Assembly: GCA_017437705.1 (NCBI GenBank)
Contig: JAFRYJ010000064.1
Location: forward strand, 1 to 19,097
DNA: 19,097 nucleotides
Source of the DNA: Lachnospiraceae bacterium
Lineage (GTDB): Bacteria > Bacillota_A > Clostridia > Lachnospirales > Lachnospiraceae
Direction of reading: 5' to 3'
This document shows positions 1 to 7,645 of this stretch, in pieces. The notes below the pieces were generated by a model, which did no database searches, had not been told where the DNA came from, and worked only from the letters and a program-made list of their open reading frames with translations. Every line of letters begins with the position of its first letter. The first letter of the stretch is position 1. The translations under genes and the position numbers were made by a program.

Positions 1-532
1 CACCTGCAACAGTCATCTGTATGATCCAGTGTATGATCGTGCATCCAACCATGACGAAAAATGTGAAGTTTTGTTTAAGATAAAACGAGATCGCAGCCAT
101 TGCTGCCAGAACAATGAGCATAATGCCCGCATGAGCATATGACTTGCTCGTAAGTGATACGTCGTAAGCCCCTGTTCCACTTGCCCCTATAAAGGGAAGG
201 AATGATGATATGATCACCAGTGCCGCTCCCAAATATGTAAGGATCATATCCAGGTTGGCAGTGTTGAACTGTACATTTGCCCTCGGTCTCGGAGCAGCGG
301 GTCTGTCGTATCCGCCGTCGTCCCTGGGCTGAGGCCTGCTGTAATCGGGCTGAGCCTTGGGCTCGCCTCTTCCCCAGATAGTATCTCTTTCATCTTCGAT
401 CGGTCTCGGGGCAGCAGCCTTAGGAGCCTCGGGAGCTGCAGGAGCAGCATCATCCTGAACAAGTACCGTTCCGCAGTACATGCAGAACTTGCTGCCGTCT
501 TCTATTTCCTTTCCGCAATTCCAACAAAACAT
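1..532 (-). CDS. Zinc-ribbon membrane protein, 3' end outside window
   Basis: Open reading frame of 177 codons from ATG at 532 that runs off the left edge without a stop. It begins with a zinc ribbon, CWNCG...CMYCG, with Cys at residues 3, 6, 17 and 20. A Pro/Ala/Arg-rich low-complexity linker follows (about residues 27-87), and then hydrophobic segments at roughly 97-118, 135-152 and 157-172 that are probable membrane helices. The start is supported by AGGAGG at 539-544 and by a good promoter further upstream. Zinc-ribbon plus linker plus membrane segments is a common layout in Clostridia for small membrane proteins of unknown job. No function can be assigned and the C-terminus is not visible. 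Confidence 0.85.
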   Translation of the reverse strand, partial: MFCWNCGKEIEDGSKFCMYCGTVLVQDDAAPAAPEAPKAAAPRPIEDERDTIWGRGEPKAQPDYSRPQPRDDGGYDRPAAPRPRANVQFNTANLDMILTYLGAALVIISSFLPFIGASGTGAYDVSLTSKSYAHAGIMLIVLAAMAAISFYLKQNFTFFVMVGCTIIHWIIQMTVAG

Positions 533-538
533 AGTTAT

Positions 539-600
539 CCTCCTCGTAGATTCTGTTAAGATTCTTCAACCATTATAATTTATTTATCGAAAACAGACAA
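539..600 (-). promoter_or_regulatory. Promoter and RBS of the zinc-ribbon membrane gene
   Basis: On the minus strand, TTGTCT (600-595) and TATAAT (577-572) are separated by 17 bases, a good sigma-A-type promoter. AGGAGG lies at 544-539, seven bases before the ATG at 532. The 533-629 gap holds no clear hairpin terminator for the lipoprotein gene that ends at 630. Confidence 0.65.
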
Positions 601-629
601 ACGGAATAATCTGATTTTTTAAGATTTTT

Positions 630-1681
630 TTAGTTTACATACCCTATGTAAATGCCGTTGTTGGGATCGTAGACCATATATGCCTGGGCATAATTGGTCA
701 TGCTCTCATCCGTAAAGTAATCGAAATACAAAGCCCTGTATCCCGGTTCCTCAACAGGATAAAACGTCTTTATCCCGTAACAGCAGTCTATAGTCTGGCT
801 GTAGGTATAGTCCATGAATATCGTGATCTGATCCGGAGCCTCGTCGCCATTGTACCAGTGCTCAACAACAAACTGCTCTACATCGCCGTCGCCGTCAATA
901 TCCATTTCAAATGTATTGTCCATATGGTTTACAAACGTCGGCACTCGGTCTCGGGTTCGGGCGGTTCAGTCTGGGACTGAGTCTGTGTCTGTGTCTGCGT
1001 CTCGGTCTGAGTCTGGGTCTGTGTTTCGGTCTGAGTCTGGGTCTGTGTCTGCGTCTCAGTCTGAGTCTGGGTCTGTGTCTCGGTCTCCGTGGGCTTTTCC
1101 GTTTCCGGCTCTGTGGGATCAAGGTTCGCCCTGTGCTCGGAATGATACAGGAAGCTGTCGGCGATACGTTTTACCGCATCGGGATCGGCAGTAAGGTAAT
1201 CATTTGCATCACTGCCGTCGTAGGTATCACGGGACGGGAATGAAAAGGCATACTCAAAGCCGTCTTCCCACACGAATTTTACATAGAGCATATCCTCCCG
1301 AAGCTTCGTATCTCCGGGCTCATCGGTGCATATCTCCACCGCCGACATTCTGTTCCACATCTCTTCAACGTGGTCCGGTTCGCCCAGCTCATCGATGATG
1401 CCCTCGGTCATGAATACTGCTTTGACGTTGACATCGCCGGAGAGTATCCTCTCGTCGGCCTCTTTAAAAGCATCATCACCGGAAAGAAACTGCCTGAGCG
1501 TAAATCCGGACAGCTTTGAACGGTCCGCAGTTTCGCTTTCTGTTTCGGTCTCCGTTTCCTGTTTGATCTCAGTCTGAGATTCCGTGGACTTTTCTGTCTC
1601 GGGAGGAACCTCCTCCTGAACGCAGGCCGCCGCGGCGAACAAAAGAAGTGAGATTAAAGCAGCAATAAATTTCTTGTACAT
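630..1681 (-). pseudogene. QT-repeat lipoprotein, frameshifted copy
   Basis: Second of two tandem paralogues, read from ATG at 1681 (AGGAA just upstream). The first frame gives a lipoprotein signal (MYKKFIAALISLLLF...AAAAC, Cys at residue 20), a Thr/Glu-rich stretch, a globular domain of about 140 residues and a long Gln-Thr/Glu-Thr linker. It then stops at 929 after PEPETECRRL. The missing C-terminal domain continues in another frame from about 944 to 630 (PTFVNHMDNTF, DIDGDGDVEQF, ending YVN). It aligns without gaps with the C-terminal domain of the neighbour at 1703-2707 (GTFTQYGDGTF, DIDRDGVVEGF, ending YVN). The frames differ by one base near 940-945. Loss of one base is the simplest cause; an assembly error is possible. 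If translated separately, the truncated 250-residue lipoprotein would still be secreted, and a GTG at 944 could in theory start the tail, but it has no convincing RBS. Confidence 0.75.
965..1090 (-). repeat. Hexamer-based repeat encoding Gln-Thr linker
   Basis: On the plus strand this tract is built from variants of GTCTGN (gtctgt, gtctga, gtctgg, gtctcg), read on the minus strand as alternating Gln/Thr and Glu/Thr codons. A longer unit of roughly 24-30 bases, with gtctgagtctgggtctgtgt as its core, recurs about three times. Because all units are multiples of three, slippage would change linker length but not frame. Confidence 0.8.
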
Positions 1682-1702
1682 TATATTCCTCGCTTACTGT
1701 GA

Positions 1703-2707
1703 TCAGTTCACATATACTACGAAAATATCACCGTCTTTATATGCAAGATTGCATGTGGCAGGCGTATCGTGTTCTTCAAAGGTCCCGGTAAGATAGTGTA
1801 TTACCAGGAAGTTCCCGGTCTGGGCCTCCACAGGCTCTATGCTGGTGATCTGATAACAGTTCTGTATAGTCGCATATGAAACGCCGTCCATAACTATGGT
1901 AACGTGATCCCATGTACCGTCCGGATAAAAATCGTATCCCGGCTGGAATCCTTCGACCACGCCGTCCCTGTCTATATCGTAGGAGAAGGTGCCGTCGCCG
2001 TACTGGGTGAAAGTCCCGCTGGTATAATGGGTCTCGGGCTCTCCGCCTGACAAGGTTTCCGTCTCCGTCTGTGTCTGAGTCTGTGTCTGTGTTTGTGTCT
2101 GAGTCTGAGTCTGTGTCTGGGTCTGTGTCTGACTCTCTGTCTGAGGCTGATCCTTCTTATCCTTCAGATATCCCCTGACCGAGTCCTCGACATAAGGCAC
2201 ATTCTCCGGGTAGATGACCATATAATACCCGCGGTCACCGTCCATGAAATAGTCAGCCGAAGGGAAGGTAAAGGTGTACTCCAGTCCGTCCTCCCATTTG
2301 AAGGAAAGTACGAGCATATCGTCGGTTATATCCGCATAGTCAGCGGGATCTTCAGGGCATATCTGGACCGATACCGCACAGTTCCACAGATCCACAATGG
2401 CATTGGGATCGTTCAGCTCTTCCAGCTTACGGTCAACGAATACCTGCAGCAGATCCGCAGGCTGTCCCGTGTTTATCCTGTCCGCAGCTTTTATAAAATC
2501 CATATCCGTCAAAAGGAACGTTACCAGAAACTCCGATCTCAGCTGCGACCTGTCTGTCTCCGTCTGTGTCTCTGTCTGCGTTTCCGTCTCCGGCGCAGGT
2601 TCTGTCTGAGTCTCCGATGCAGTCTCAGGCTCGCTTTCTTCTATACATCCGGCTGCCGTAAGGATCAGCGCGGCCATAATTACCGCTATGATTTTTCTGA
2701 ATTTCAT
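1703..2707 (-). CDS. QT-repeat secreted lipoprotein, intact copy
   Basis: Predicted 334-residue lipoprotein. The start at 2707 is preferred over upstream in-frame ATGs because GGAGGT lies six bases before it and the protein then opens with a signal peptide (MKFRKIIAVIMAALILTAAGC, lipid-accepting Cys at residue 21). Order: signal peptide, Thr/Glu-rich stretch to about residue 55, globular domain A (about 57-190), a tract of some 11 Gln-Thr pairs (about 192-217), then domain B (about 230-334) with the acidic motif DIDRDGVVEGF. That motif resembles the Asp-rich calcium loops of EF-hand- or FG-GAP-like repeats, but a single copy does not prove metal binding. The gene lies 21 bases upstream of its frameshifted paralogue, so the two are probably cotranscribed. 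I do not recognise either globular domain; a cell-surface role is inferred from the lipobox and spacer-like linkers. Confidence 0.85.
   Translation of the reverse strand: MKFRKIIAVIMAALILTAAGCIEESEPETASETQTEPAPETETQTETQTETDRSQLRSEFLVTFLLTDMDFIKAADRINTGQPADLLQVFVDRKLEELNDPNAIVDLWNCAVSVQICPEDPADYADITDDMLVLSFKWEDGLEYTFTFPSADYFMDGDRGYYMVIYPENVPYVEDSVRGYLKDKKDQPQTESQTQTQTQTQTQTQTQTQTQTQTETETLSGGEPETHYTSGTFTQYGDGTFSYDIDRDGVVEGFQPGYDFYPDGTWDHVTIVMDGVSYATIQNCYQITSIEPVEAQTGNFLVIHYLTGTFEEHDTPATCNLAYKDGDIFVVYVN
2060..2145 (-). repeat. Hexamer-based repeat encoding Gln-Thr linker
   Basis: Plus-strand gtctgt/gtctga/gtctgg units in tandem give an almost pure (Gln-Thr)n run on the minus strand. A shorter tract of the same type, encoding Glu-Thr/Gln-Thr, sits after the lipobox at about 2553-2632. 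The linker joins two globular domains and is likely extended and flexible. Confidence 0.8.
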
Positions 2708-2725
2708 GATGTACCTCCGCATCAT

Positions 2726-2774
2726 GTAAAACCGCAGGGCGGATCCGCACGGCACTTAAGCCGGCAGATCCGCC
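2726..2774 (-). terminator. Hairpin after the amidohydrolase operon
   Basis: GGCGGATC (2774-2767) pairs with GATCCGCC (2745-2738), and CGGC/GCCG close an inner TTAAGT loop. On the minus strand it is followed within a few bases by a short TTTT run. It lies between the stop of the amidohydrolase at 2785 and the lipoprotein start at 2707. The weak U-tract means it may only reduce read-through into the lipoprotein genes, for which I see no strong separate promoter. Confidence 0.5.
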
Positions 2775-2784
2775 GCGTCTTCTT

Positions 2785-4329
2785 TTAAGCAGTTTCTTTA
2801 AAAATGATATCTCCCTTATGGACCGTCATAAGTACCTTTGTATCCTTGATCGTAGTGGGATCCACCTTCAGGGGATCCCTGTCGAGCAGCACGAAATCGC
2901 CCTGCTTTCCGGGCTCAAGGCTGCCCTTGTATGAATCCTGGTATGTTACCCTTGCTGCATCGATCGTATACATCCTGAGAGCCTCGTAAGGAGTGATGGA
3001 ACTCTCGGGATAGGGCTGGTTAACAGCCGCATGCATGCCGAAGATCGAGTTCATGGGCGTAACGTCGGAATCCGAGCCGCCGCCCAGGATACAGCCGGCA
3101 TCAAGAAGCTTCCTCGAAGGATAGCCGCCGCTCTCTCTCTCCTCGCCGAGTCTCGAACGATAAACGGTTCCGGGGCCGCCGCGCAGATATGTGAAAGCGC
3201 TCTGCATCGATACCCTCAGGTGCATCTTCCCTGCCCTGATGATGTCGTTCTCATTTGCCGGGAATCCGAAATGCTCCAGACGGAGCTTGGCCTTTGCAGC
3301 CTTTTCCGGTCCCACTTCCTGAAGCACTTTCTCCATGGCGTCCAGCGCCTGCGTGATGGCGAGCTCGCCGATCGCATGGAAGGATACGATTAGGTCGTTT
3401 TCAACGGCTTCCTTAACGATACGGTATACTTCCTCGTCCGGCCAGTTCAGATAGCCGCAGGTATCTCCGTCGCAGTAAGGCTCGGAGAAAGCCGCAGTCC
3501 TTGAACCTATGGCACCGTCAAGCAGTATATCTCCGCCCCACGCATCCAGGTTCTCGCTCTTTATGTCTTCCAGCTTATGTGTGTTCCAGAATATCTGGAT
3601 GTCGATGGGCAGCTGGTCCCTGATGCTGCACATGAGATGCACGTCATCATCGGTGGAATCCAGTCCCTCCTGAGGGCATATGGTCGTGATGCCTCTCGAA
3701 GCCGCCAGGTTCGCCGTGAACTTCATGGCCTCGATCCTCTGCTCTGCCGTCCATGAACTGAAGAACGCCCTCGATGCAAAGGTATTCGCATCGTCCTGAA
3801 GTCTTCCGTTGGGCTCTCCGTCCTCGTCAAGACGCACGCCCCTGATGTCCTTCGTAACGCCCAGTGCGTCGTAGGCCAGCCTGTTTACAAGAACGTAGTG
3901 CTTGCCTCTGTCCAGAACGAACACGGGCCTTTTTATGCATTCCATCTCCTTGATCACGGGAGGTCTGCCCTCCGCAAGACGGGATTCATCCAGCCTCTTC
4001 GCGTAGATCCACCTGCCGGGCTCGTATTCCTCGTCTGCCTTTTTGAACAGCTCTATGACCTCCGCAATATCCTTGCAGTCGTAAACATCGATAGCTGTTG
4101 CATTCTCGCCGGTGGTCAGCATGTGAACGTGGCAGTCGTACATACCGGGGATGATCGTCGCTCCGCCGGCATCATAAGGCTCAACGCCCGCTGCCGCCGC
4201 AGCCTCCCTGATCTCCTCGTTGGTGCCCACCTTCTCGATGATGCCGTCCTTTACGAAGATCGCCTGGTTTCTGTCCCTTTTATGCATGGGTATGACGTTT
4301 GCATTGACAACAGCAATGGTTCCTGACAT
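2785..4329 (-). CDS. YtcJ-like amidohydrolase, paralogue 1
   Basis: 514-residue member of the Amidohydro_3/YtcJ group (COG1574), cytoplasmic TIM-barrel metal hydrolases; N-substituted formamide deformylase belongs here, most members are uncharacterised. N-terminal beta-sandwich strands (IAVVNANVIPM) precede the metal motif DCHVH with His67 and His69. Further on come GGDILLDGAIGSR, SFHAIGE (third His), RLEHFG (fourth His) and GGGSDSDVTPM, whose Asp is the expected final ligand. The C-terminus returns to the sandwich (GDFVLLDRDP). Start at 4329 has AGAGGTG upstream. It is the most divergent of the three paralogues (shorter acidic insert, FWNTHKLED in place of the Trp-rich stretch). It follows paralogue 2 by 18 bases, so one transcript is likely. 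The substrate cannot be told from sequence. Confidence 0.9.
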   Translation of the reverse strand: MSGTIAVVNANVIPMHKRDRNQAIFVKDGIIEKVGTNEEIREAAAAAGVEPYDAGGATIIPGMYDCHVHMLTTGENATAIDVYDCKDIAEVIELFKKADEEYEPGRWIYAKRLDESRLAEGRPPVIKEMECIKRPVFVLDRGKHYVLVNRLAYDALGVTKDIRGVRLDEDGEPNGRLQDDANTFASRAFFSSWTAEQRIEAMKFTANLAASRGITTICPQEGLDSTDDDVHLMCSIRDQLPIDIQIFWNTHKLEDIKSENLDAWGGDILLDGAIGSRTAAFSEPYCDGDTCGYLNWPDEEVYRIVKEAVENDLIVSFHAIGELAITQALDAMEKVLQEVGPEKAAKAKLRLEHFGFPANENDIIRAGKMHLRVSMQSAFTYLRGGPGTVYRSRLGEERESGGYPSRKLLDAGCILGGGSDSDVTPMNSIFGMHAAVNQPYPESSITPYEALRMYTIDAARVTYQDSYKGSLEPGKQGDFVLLDRDPLKVDPTTIKDTKVLMTVHKGDIIFKETA

Positions 4330-4347
4330 ATCTTTTCACCTCTTTAA

Positions 4348-5874
4348 TTATGCCTCGTATACTATGTCGCCTTTTCTGATGGTCTTAAGGACCTTGATGT
4401 CCTTGATAGCCTTTGTATCGCAGGTGAGGGGATCGTCGTCAAGCACTACCATATCGGCCTGATAGCCGGGAGCAAGCTTGCCCTTCCAGTCCTCTTCCCA
4501 CGCCGTGGCTGCAGCATCAGATGTGTAGATCCTTACAGCCTCGTAAGGTGTGATCGCATTCTCCGGATAAGGAGGATTAACTGCGGAATGGATACCCAGA
4601 AGCGCATCCATGGGCGTAATGTCGGAATCGGAGCCGCCGCCCAGGATAAGGCCGTAGTCCAGCATCTTCCTTAAAGGATAGCCTGCTTTCTCTCTCTTCT
4701 CGCCCAGACGTGATCTGTAGATCGATGTAGGGCCGCCGCGGAGATATGTGAACGCGGGCTGTGTGGAGATCCTTACGCCCATCTTTGCAGCTCTTCCGAG
4801 GTCTTCCTCCGTAGGCCATCCCATATGCTCGAGACGGAGCTTTGCTGTATCCTTCTTCTCGGGATGAAGCTCAAGCGCTCTCTCGTATGCGTTGAACGCC
4901 TGCCAGATACCTTTTTCGCCGATGGCGTGGAAGGACATTGCCAGGTCTCTTGCAACACCGGCCTCAACGAAATCGTTTACGCACTCATCAGAGAAGTTAA
5001 GATAGCCATTGCCGTCTCCGTCGCAGTAGTTGTCGAAGAATGCAGCCGTCCTTGAGCCGATGGAACCGTCCAACAGGATATCTCCCCCGAGAACGCCGAT
5101 CTCCTTAGCCAGGGGATCATCATAATCGGGCATGTACAGCCACCATATCGAAAGGTCTACCGGGAATTCGTCCCTGTGCTCCACCAAAAGTCTTACCGCG
5201 GGATCGTCAGCTGCACCGCCCTCCTGTGCATGAATAGTGGTGATGCCCTTCTTGATGCCTTCCCGGCATGTATAGAGCATGGCGTCGAGGCATTCCTGCT
5301 CCGAGTGGGGATAATTATTCCTGGCATACTTATTGGCCTCGTCCTGAAGACGTCCGGTGAGATTGCCGTCGGCATCCTTCCTTACGCCTCTCATGTTCTC
5401 GTCAACACCCAGAGCATCGAATGCAGCCCTGTTGACGATAACGTAGTGTCCGCCTCTGTCGGAAATGAATACGGGGCGGTCGAAGATATCCAGCTCCTGC
5501 ATTGTGGGAGGTCTCTTCTCGGCCAGAAGCCCTTCGTCGATCCTCATACCGAAGAGCCAGCGGTCCTCAGGCCATGTTGCATCTGCTTCCTTAAGCCTGT
5601 CGATGACAGCGGCTATATCGGGAGCATCATACATGTTTATACCCATTGCATCGTATCCGGTGATCGTAAGATGCGCATGGCAGTCGTGGAATCCGGGAAG
5701 TACCGTCTTTCCTCCAAGATCGATGACATCAACGCCTTCCTCTTTCGCAAGGGCCGTGATCTCTTCGTCGGAGCCGATGGCCTTTATCTTTCCGTCCACG
5801 GCCAGTACGGCGCTGTATCTTTCGCGCTCGATCATGGGTATCACATTTGCATTGATAAAAGCTATATTTCCCAT
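4348..5874 (-). CDS. YtcJ-like amidohydrolase, paralogue 2
   Basis: 508-residue COG1574-type amidohydrolase. I place the start at 5874 (MGNIAFINANVIPM), not at the in-frame ATG at 5892, because it matches the starts of both paralogues and has GGAG six bases upstream. Metal motif DCHAH (His66, His68), then TTIHAQEGG, GGDILLDGSIGSR, SFHAIGEKGI, RLEHMGWP and GGGSDSDITPM occur in the family order. It is closer to paralogue 3 (shared RERYSAVLAVDG, RPPTM, ISDRGGHYV) than to paralogue 1. It sits about 100 bases after the kinase gene that ends at 5975, with only a long hairpin between, so it probably depends on the kinase promoter by read-through. Hydrolysis of an amide or N-acyl bond is the family expectation. 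Confidence 0.9.
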   Translation of the reverse strand: MGNIAFINANVIPMIERERYSAVLAVDGKIKAIGSDEEITALAKEEGVDVIDLGGKTVLPGFHDCHAHLTITGYDAMGINMYDAPDIAAVIDRLKEADATWPEDRWLFGMRIDEGLLAEKRPPTMQELDIFDRPVFISDRGGHYVIVNRAAFDALGVDENMRGVRKDADGNLTGRLQDEANKYARNNYPHSEQECLDAMLYTCREGIKKGITTIHAQEGGAADDPAVRLLVEHRDEFPVDLSIWWLYMPDYDDPLAKEIGVLGGDILLDGSIGSRTAAFFDNYCDGDGNGYLNFSDECVNDFVEAGVARDLAMSFHAIGEKGIWQAFNAYERALELHPEKKDTAKLRLEHMGWPTEEDLGRAAKMGVRISTQPAFTYLRGGPTSIYRSRLGEKREKAGYPLRKMLDYGLILGGGSDSDITPMDALLGIHSAVNPPYPENAITPYEAVRIYTSDAAATAWEEDWKGKLAPGYQADMVVLDDDPLTCDTKAIKDIKVLKTIRKGDIVYEA

Positions 5875-5896
5875 AAATCTCTCCATTTTCAAAACT

Positions 5897-5940
5897 ACAG
5901 GAGCATGCTCCGTGCGCAGTGCACGAAGCCATGCTCCTGT
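5897..5940 (-). terminator. Long stem-loop between kinase 1 and amidohydrolase 2
   Basis: ACAGGAGCATG and CATGCTCCTGT form a perfect 11-base outer stem, extended by GCTTCGTGC/GCACGGAGC with one G-T pair, about 20 pairs in all. On the minus strand it is followed by TAGTTTTG, a weak U-tract, and then directly by the RBS of the next gene. It could be a partial terminator or an mRNA-stability element that sets a lower level for the two hydrolases than for the kinase. Confidence 0.55.
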
Positions 5941-5974
5941 GACTTCAAGTTACATGATTAAGCTGTTGTTAAGA

Positions 5975-7474
5975 TTATTTCTTGAGCCAGCCTCTTGCAT
6001 GCTCAACTGCTCTCTGCCAGCCTTCGAAGAGCTCTTTACGTCTTTCCTCAGACATGGTGGGCTCGAATCTCTTGGCTGCCTTCCAGTTTGCAGCAACCTC
6101 TTCCATATCCTTCCAGAAGCCCATCTTGATACCTGCAAGATAAGCAGCGCCAAGACATGTGGTCTCTGTTACTTCGGGAACAGCAACGGGTACGCCGAGG
6201 ATATCTGCCTGGAACTGCATAAGGAAATCATTCTGTGCTCCGCCGCCGTCTGCACGAAGCTCGGTTACGGGAACGCCGGCATACTTGGCAAGATCGTTGA
6301 AAGCTTCTACGATCTGATATGCCATAGCCTCTATAGCTGCACGGCAGAGATGAGCCTTGGTCGTACCTCTTGTGATACCGATGATGGTTCCTCTTGCATA
6401 TACGTCTGAGCCGTTAGGCAGACCTGCGAAAGCGGGAACGAAGTAAACGCCGCCGTTATCCTCAACGGATTTTGCAAGCTCCTCAGCCTCTTTTGCGTTT
6501 ACAACTATTCCAAGTCCGTCTCTCAGCCACTGAACAGCTGAACCGGAAACGTTTGCAAAGCCCTCAAGAGCCCAGTGCTGTGTATCGGCGATATCGTTGG
6601 CTGTCTCGAAGAATGTGCCTGTATTCCAGGGAAGTCCTGAAGGATACTTGTCGCCTGCGTTCATAACCATGAATGAGCCTGTGCCGTAGGTGTTCTTGAT
6701 CATACCGGGCTTAACGCAAGCCTGGCCTACAGCAGCCGCGGTCTGGTCGCCTGCAAGAGCTGCGATGGGGATCGAATAACCGAAGGTAACCTCGGGATCG
6801 GTATAGTATACATACTTACCTGTGATAACTACTTCGGGAAGGATCTCTTTGGGAATGCCAAGCTCTTCGAGCATTACATCATGATAATCCATCTTCGTGT
6901 AGTCGAACATTGAAGTTCCGCACATGTTCGTTGAGTCGGAAACATGTACCTTGCCGCCTGTAAGCTTCCATACGAGCCATGAGTCTACCCATCCGAAGAG
7001 GACTCTGCCCTCGTCGATGCCCTTCTTAACTTCGGGAGCGTTCTGGATGATCCACTCAAGGGTCGCGCCGGTGCCGTTGGTCGAAGCTGTGGTTCCGAGT
7101 CTTCCGAACTCAGCCTCGCCGTATTTCTCGTTGAGTTCAACAACTCTGTCGGCAGTTCTCATGTCCTGCCATGTGATGGAATGATAAACAGCCTTTCCGG
7201 TCTCCTTGTCCCAGAGACAGGTGGTCTCACGCTGATTATCGATACCGATGGCTACCAGGTCTTCCCAGGCAAGTCCGCCGTCCTCAACACACTTCTTCAG
7301 CATTGCGAGAGCCGTATCCCAGATCTCGTCCGTATCCTGCTCGCACCAGCCCTCCTTGGGGAAATACTGGGTGAACTCTGAGTATGCGTTTGAAAGAATG
7401 TTGGAATCGTGATCGAAAGCGATGGCACGAATACCTGTGGTACCTGCATCAATACCTATAACGTACTTTGACAT
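5975..7474 (-). CDS. Glycerol-kinase-like FGGY kinase, paralogue 1
   Basis: 499-residue FGGY-family sugar/polyol kinase, ATP-dependent and cytoplasmic, closest in pattern to glycerol kinase. Seen: GIDAGTTG phosphate-binding motif at residues 7-14, NQRETT at 80-85, ITWQDMRT, the catalytic AGDQ Asp243, NTYGTGSF, VQWLRDGL, VYFVPAFAGL, and the C-terminal LRADGGGAQNDFLMQFQADIL and ETTCLGAAYLAG. Of the E. coli GlpK glycerol contacts, Arg83, Glu84, Trp103, Asp245 and Phe270 have equivalents, but the Tyr135 position is Asn133. Also GAPYWDPYARG of GlpK is replaced by PNGSDVYARG. Start at 7474 is fixed by AGGAGGT and by the paralogue's start. It has its own promoter, and there is no glpF or glpD nearby. 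A substrate other than glycerol is likely; plain glycerol kinase remains possible. Confidence 0.85.
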   Translation of the reverse strand: MSKYVIGIDAGTTGIRAIAFDHDSNILSNAYSEFTQYFPKEGWCEQDTDEIWDTALAMLKKCVEDGGLAWEDLVAIGIDNQRETTCLWDKETGKAVYHSITWQDMRTADRVVELNEKYGEAEFGRLGTTASTNGTGATLEWIIQNAPEVKKGIDEGRVLFGWVDSWLVWKLTGGKVHVSDSTNMCGTSMFDYTKMDYHDVMLEELGIPKEILPEVVITGKYVYYTDPEVTFGYSIPIAALAGDQTAAAVGQACVKPGMIKNTYGTGSFMVMNAGDKYPSGLPWNTGTFFETANDIADTQHWALEGFANVSGSAVQWLRDGLGIVVNAKEAEELAKSVEDNGGVYFVPAFAGLPNGSDVYARGTIIGITRGTTKAHLCRAAIEAMAYQIVEAFNDLAKYAGVPVTELRADGGGAQNDFLMQFQADILGVPVAVPEVTETTCLGAAYLAGIKMGFWKDMEEVAANWKAAKRFEPTMSEERRKELFEGWQRAVEHARGWLKK

Positions 7475-7553
7475 ATCAATACCTCCTAAATATTGGTCGT
7501 ACAATGATATTTTTATAATACCATTTCATACGTGTATTGTAAACGATGCATAA
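7475..7553 (-). promoter_or_regulatory. Promoter of kinase 1 with putative operator
   Basis: On the minus strand TTTACA (7543-7538) and TATTAT (7520-7515) are 17 bases apart. The -35 box is embedded in TATGCATCGTTTACAATACA (about 7552-7533), which resembles the elements before kinase 2 and amidohydrolase 3 (consensus TTTGTRTCATTTACTRYACAAA). This is the weakest of the three matches, with poorer outer arms. AGGAGGT lies just before the ATG. Confidence 0.5.
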
Positions 7554-7607
7554 GACCGAAAAGCAAAAAATGCAGGAAATACAGGATCGGGTATCGCTTT
7601 CGAGAAT

Positions 7608-7633
7608 GCGGCCCCGCAAGTATGCGGAGCCGC
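7608..7633 (-). other. GC-rich stem-loop after kinase 2
   Basis: GCGGCTCCGC and GCGGGGCCGC (minus strand) pair over ten positions with one G-T pair and an ATACTT loop, 13 bases after the kinase 2 stop. No U-tract follows directly (ATTCTCG), so it is not a textbook terminator. It may stabilise the 3' end or pause transcription before the next promoter. Confidence 0.5.
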
Positions 7634-7645
7634 CGGTATTCATAA

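Noticed and set aside
925..960. Programmed -1 frameshift joining the two lipoprotein frames
   Set aside because: No slippery heptamer (X XXY YYZ) and no clear downstream structure at the junction; loss of a base or a sequence error is simpler.
965..1090. Short regular repeats that might suggest a CRISPR array or VNTR outside genes
   Set aside because: The units are hexamers without unique spacers and lie in frame inside the lipoprotein genes as Gln-Thr codons.
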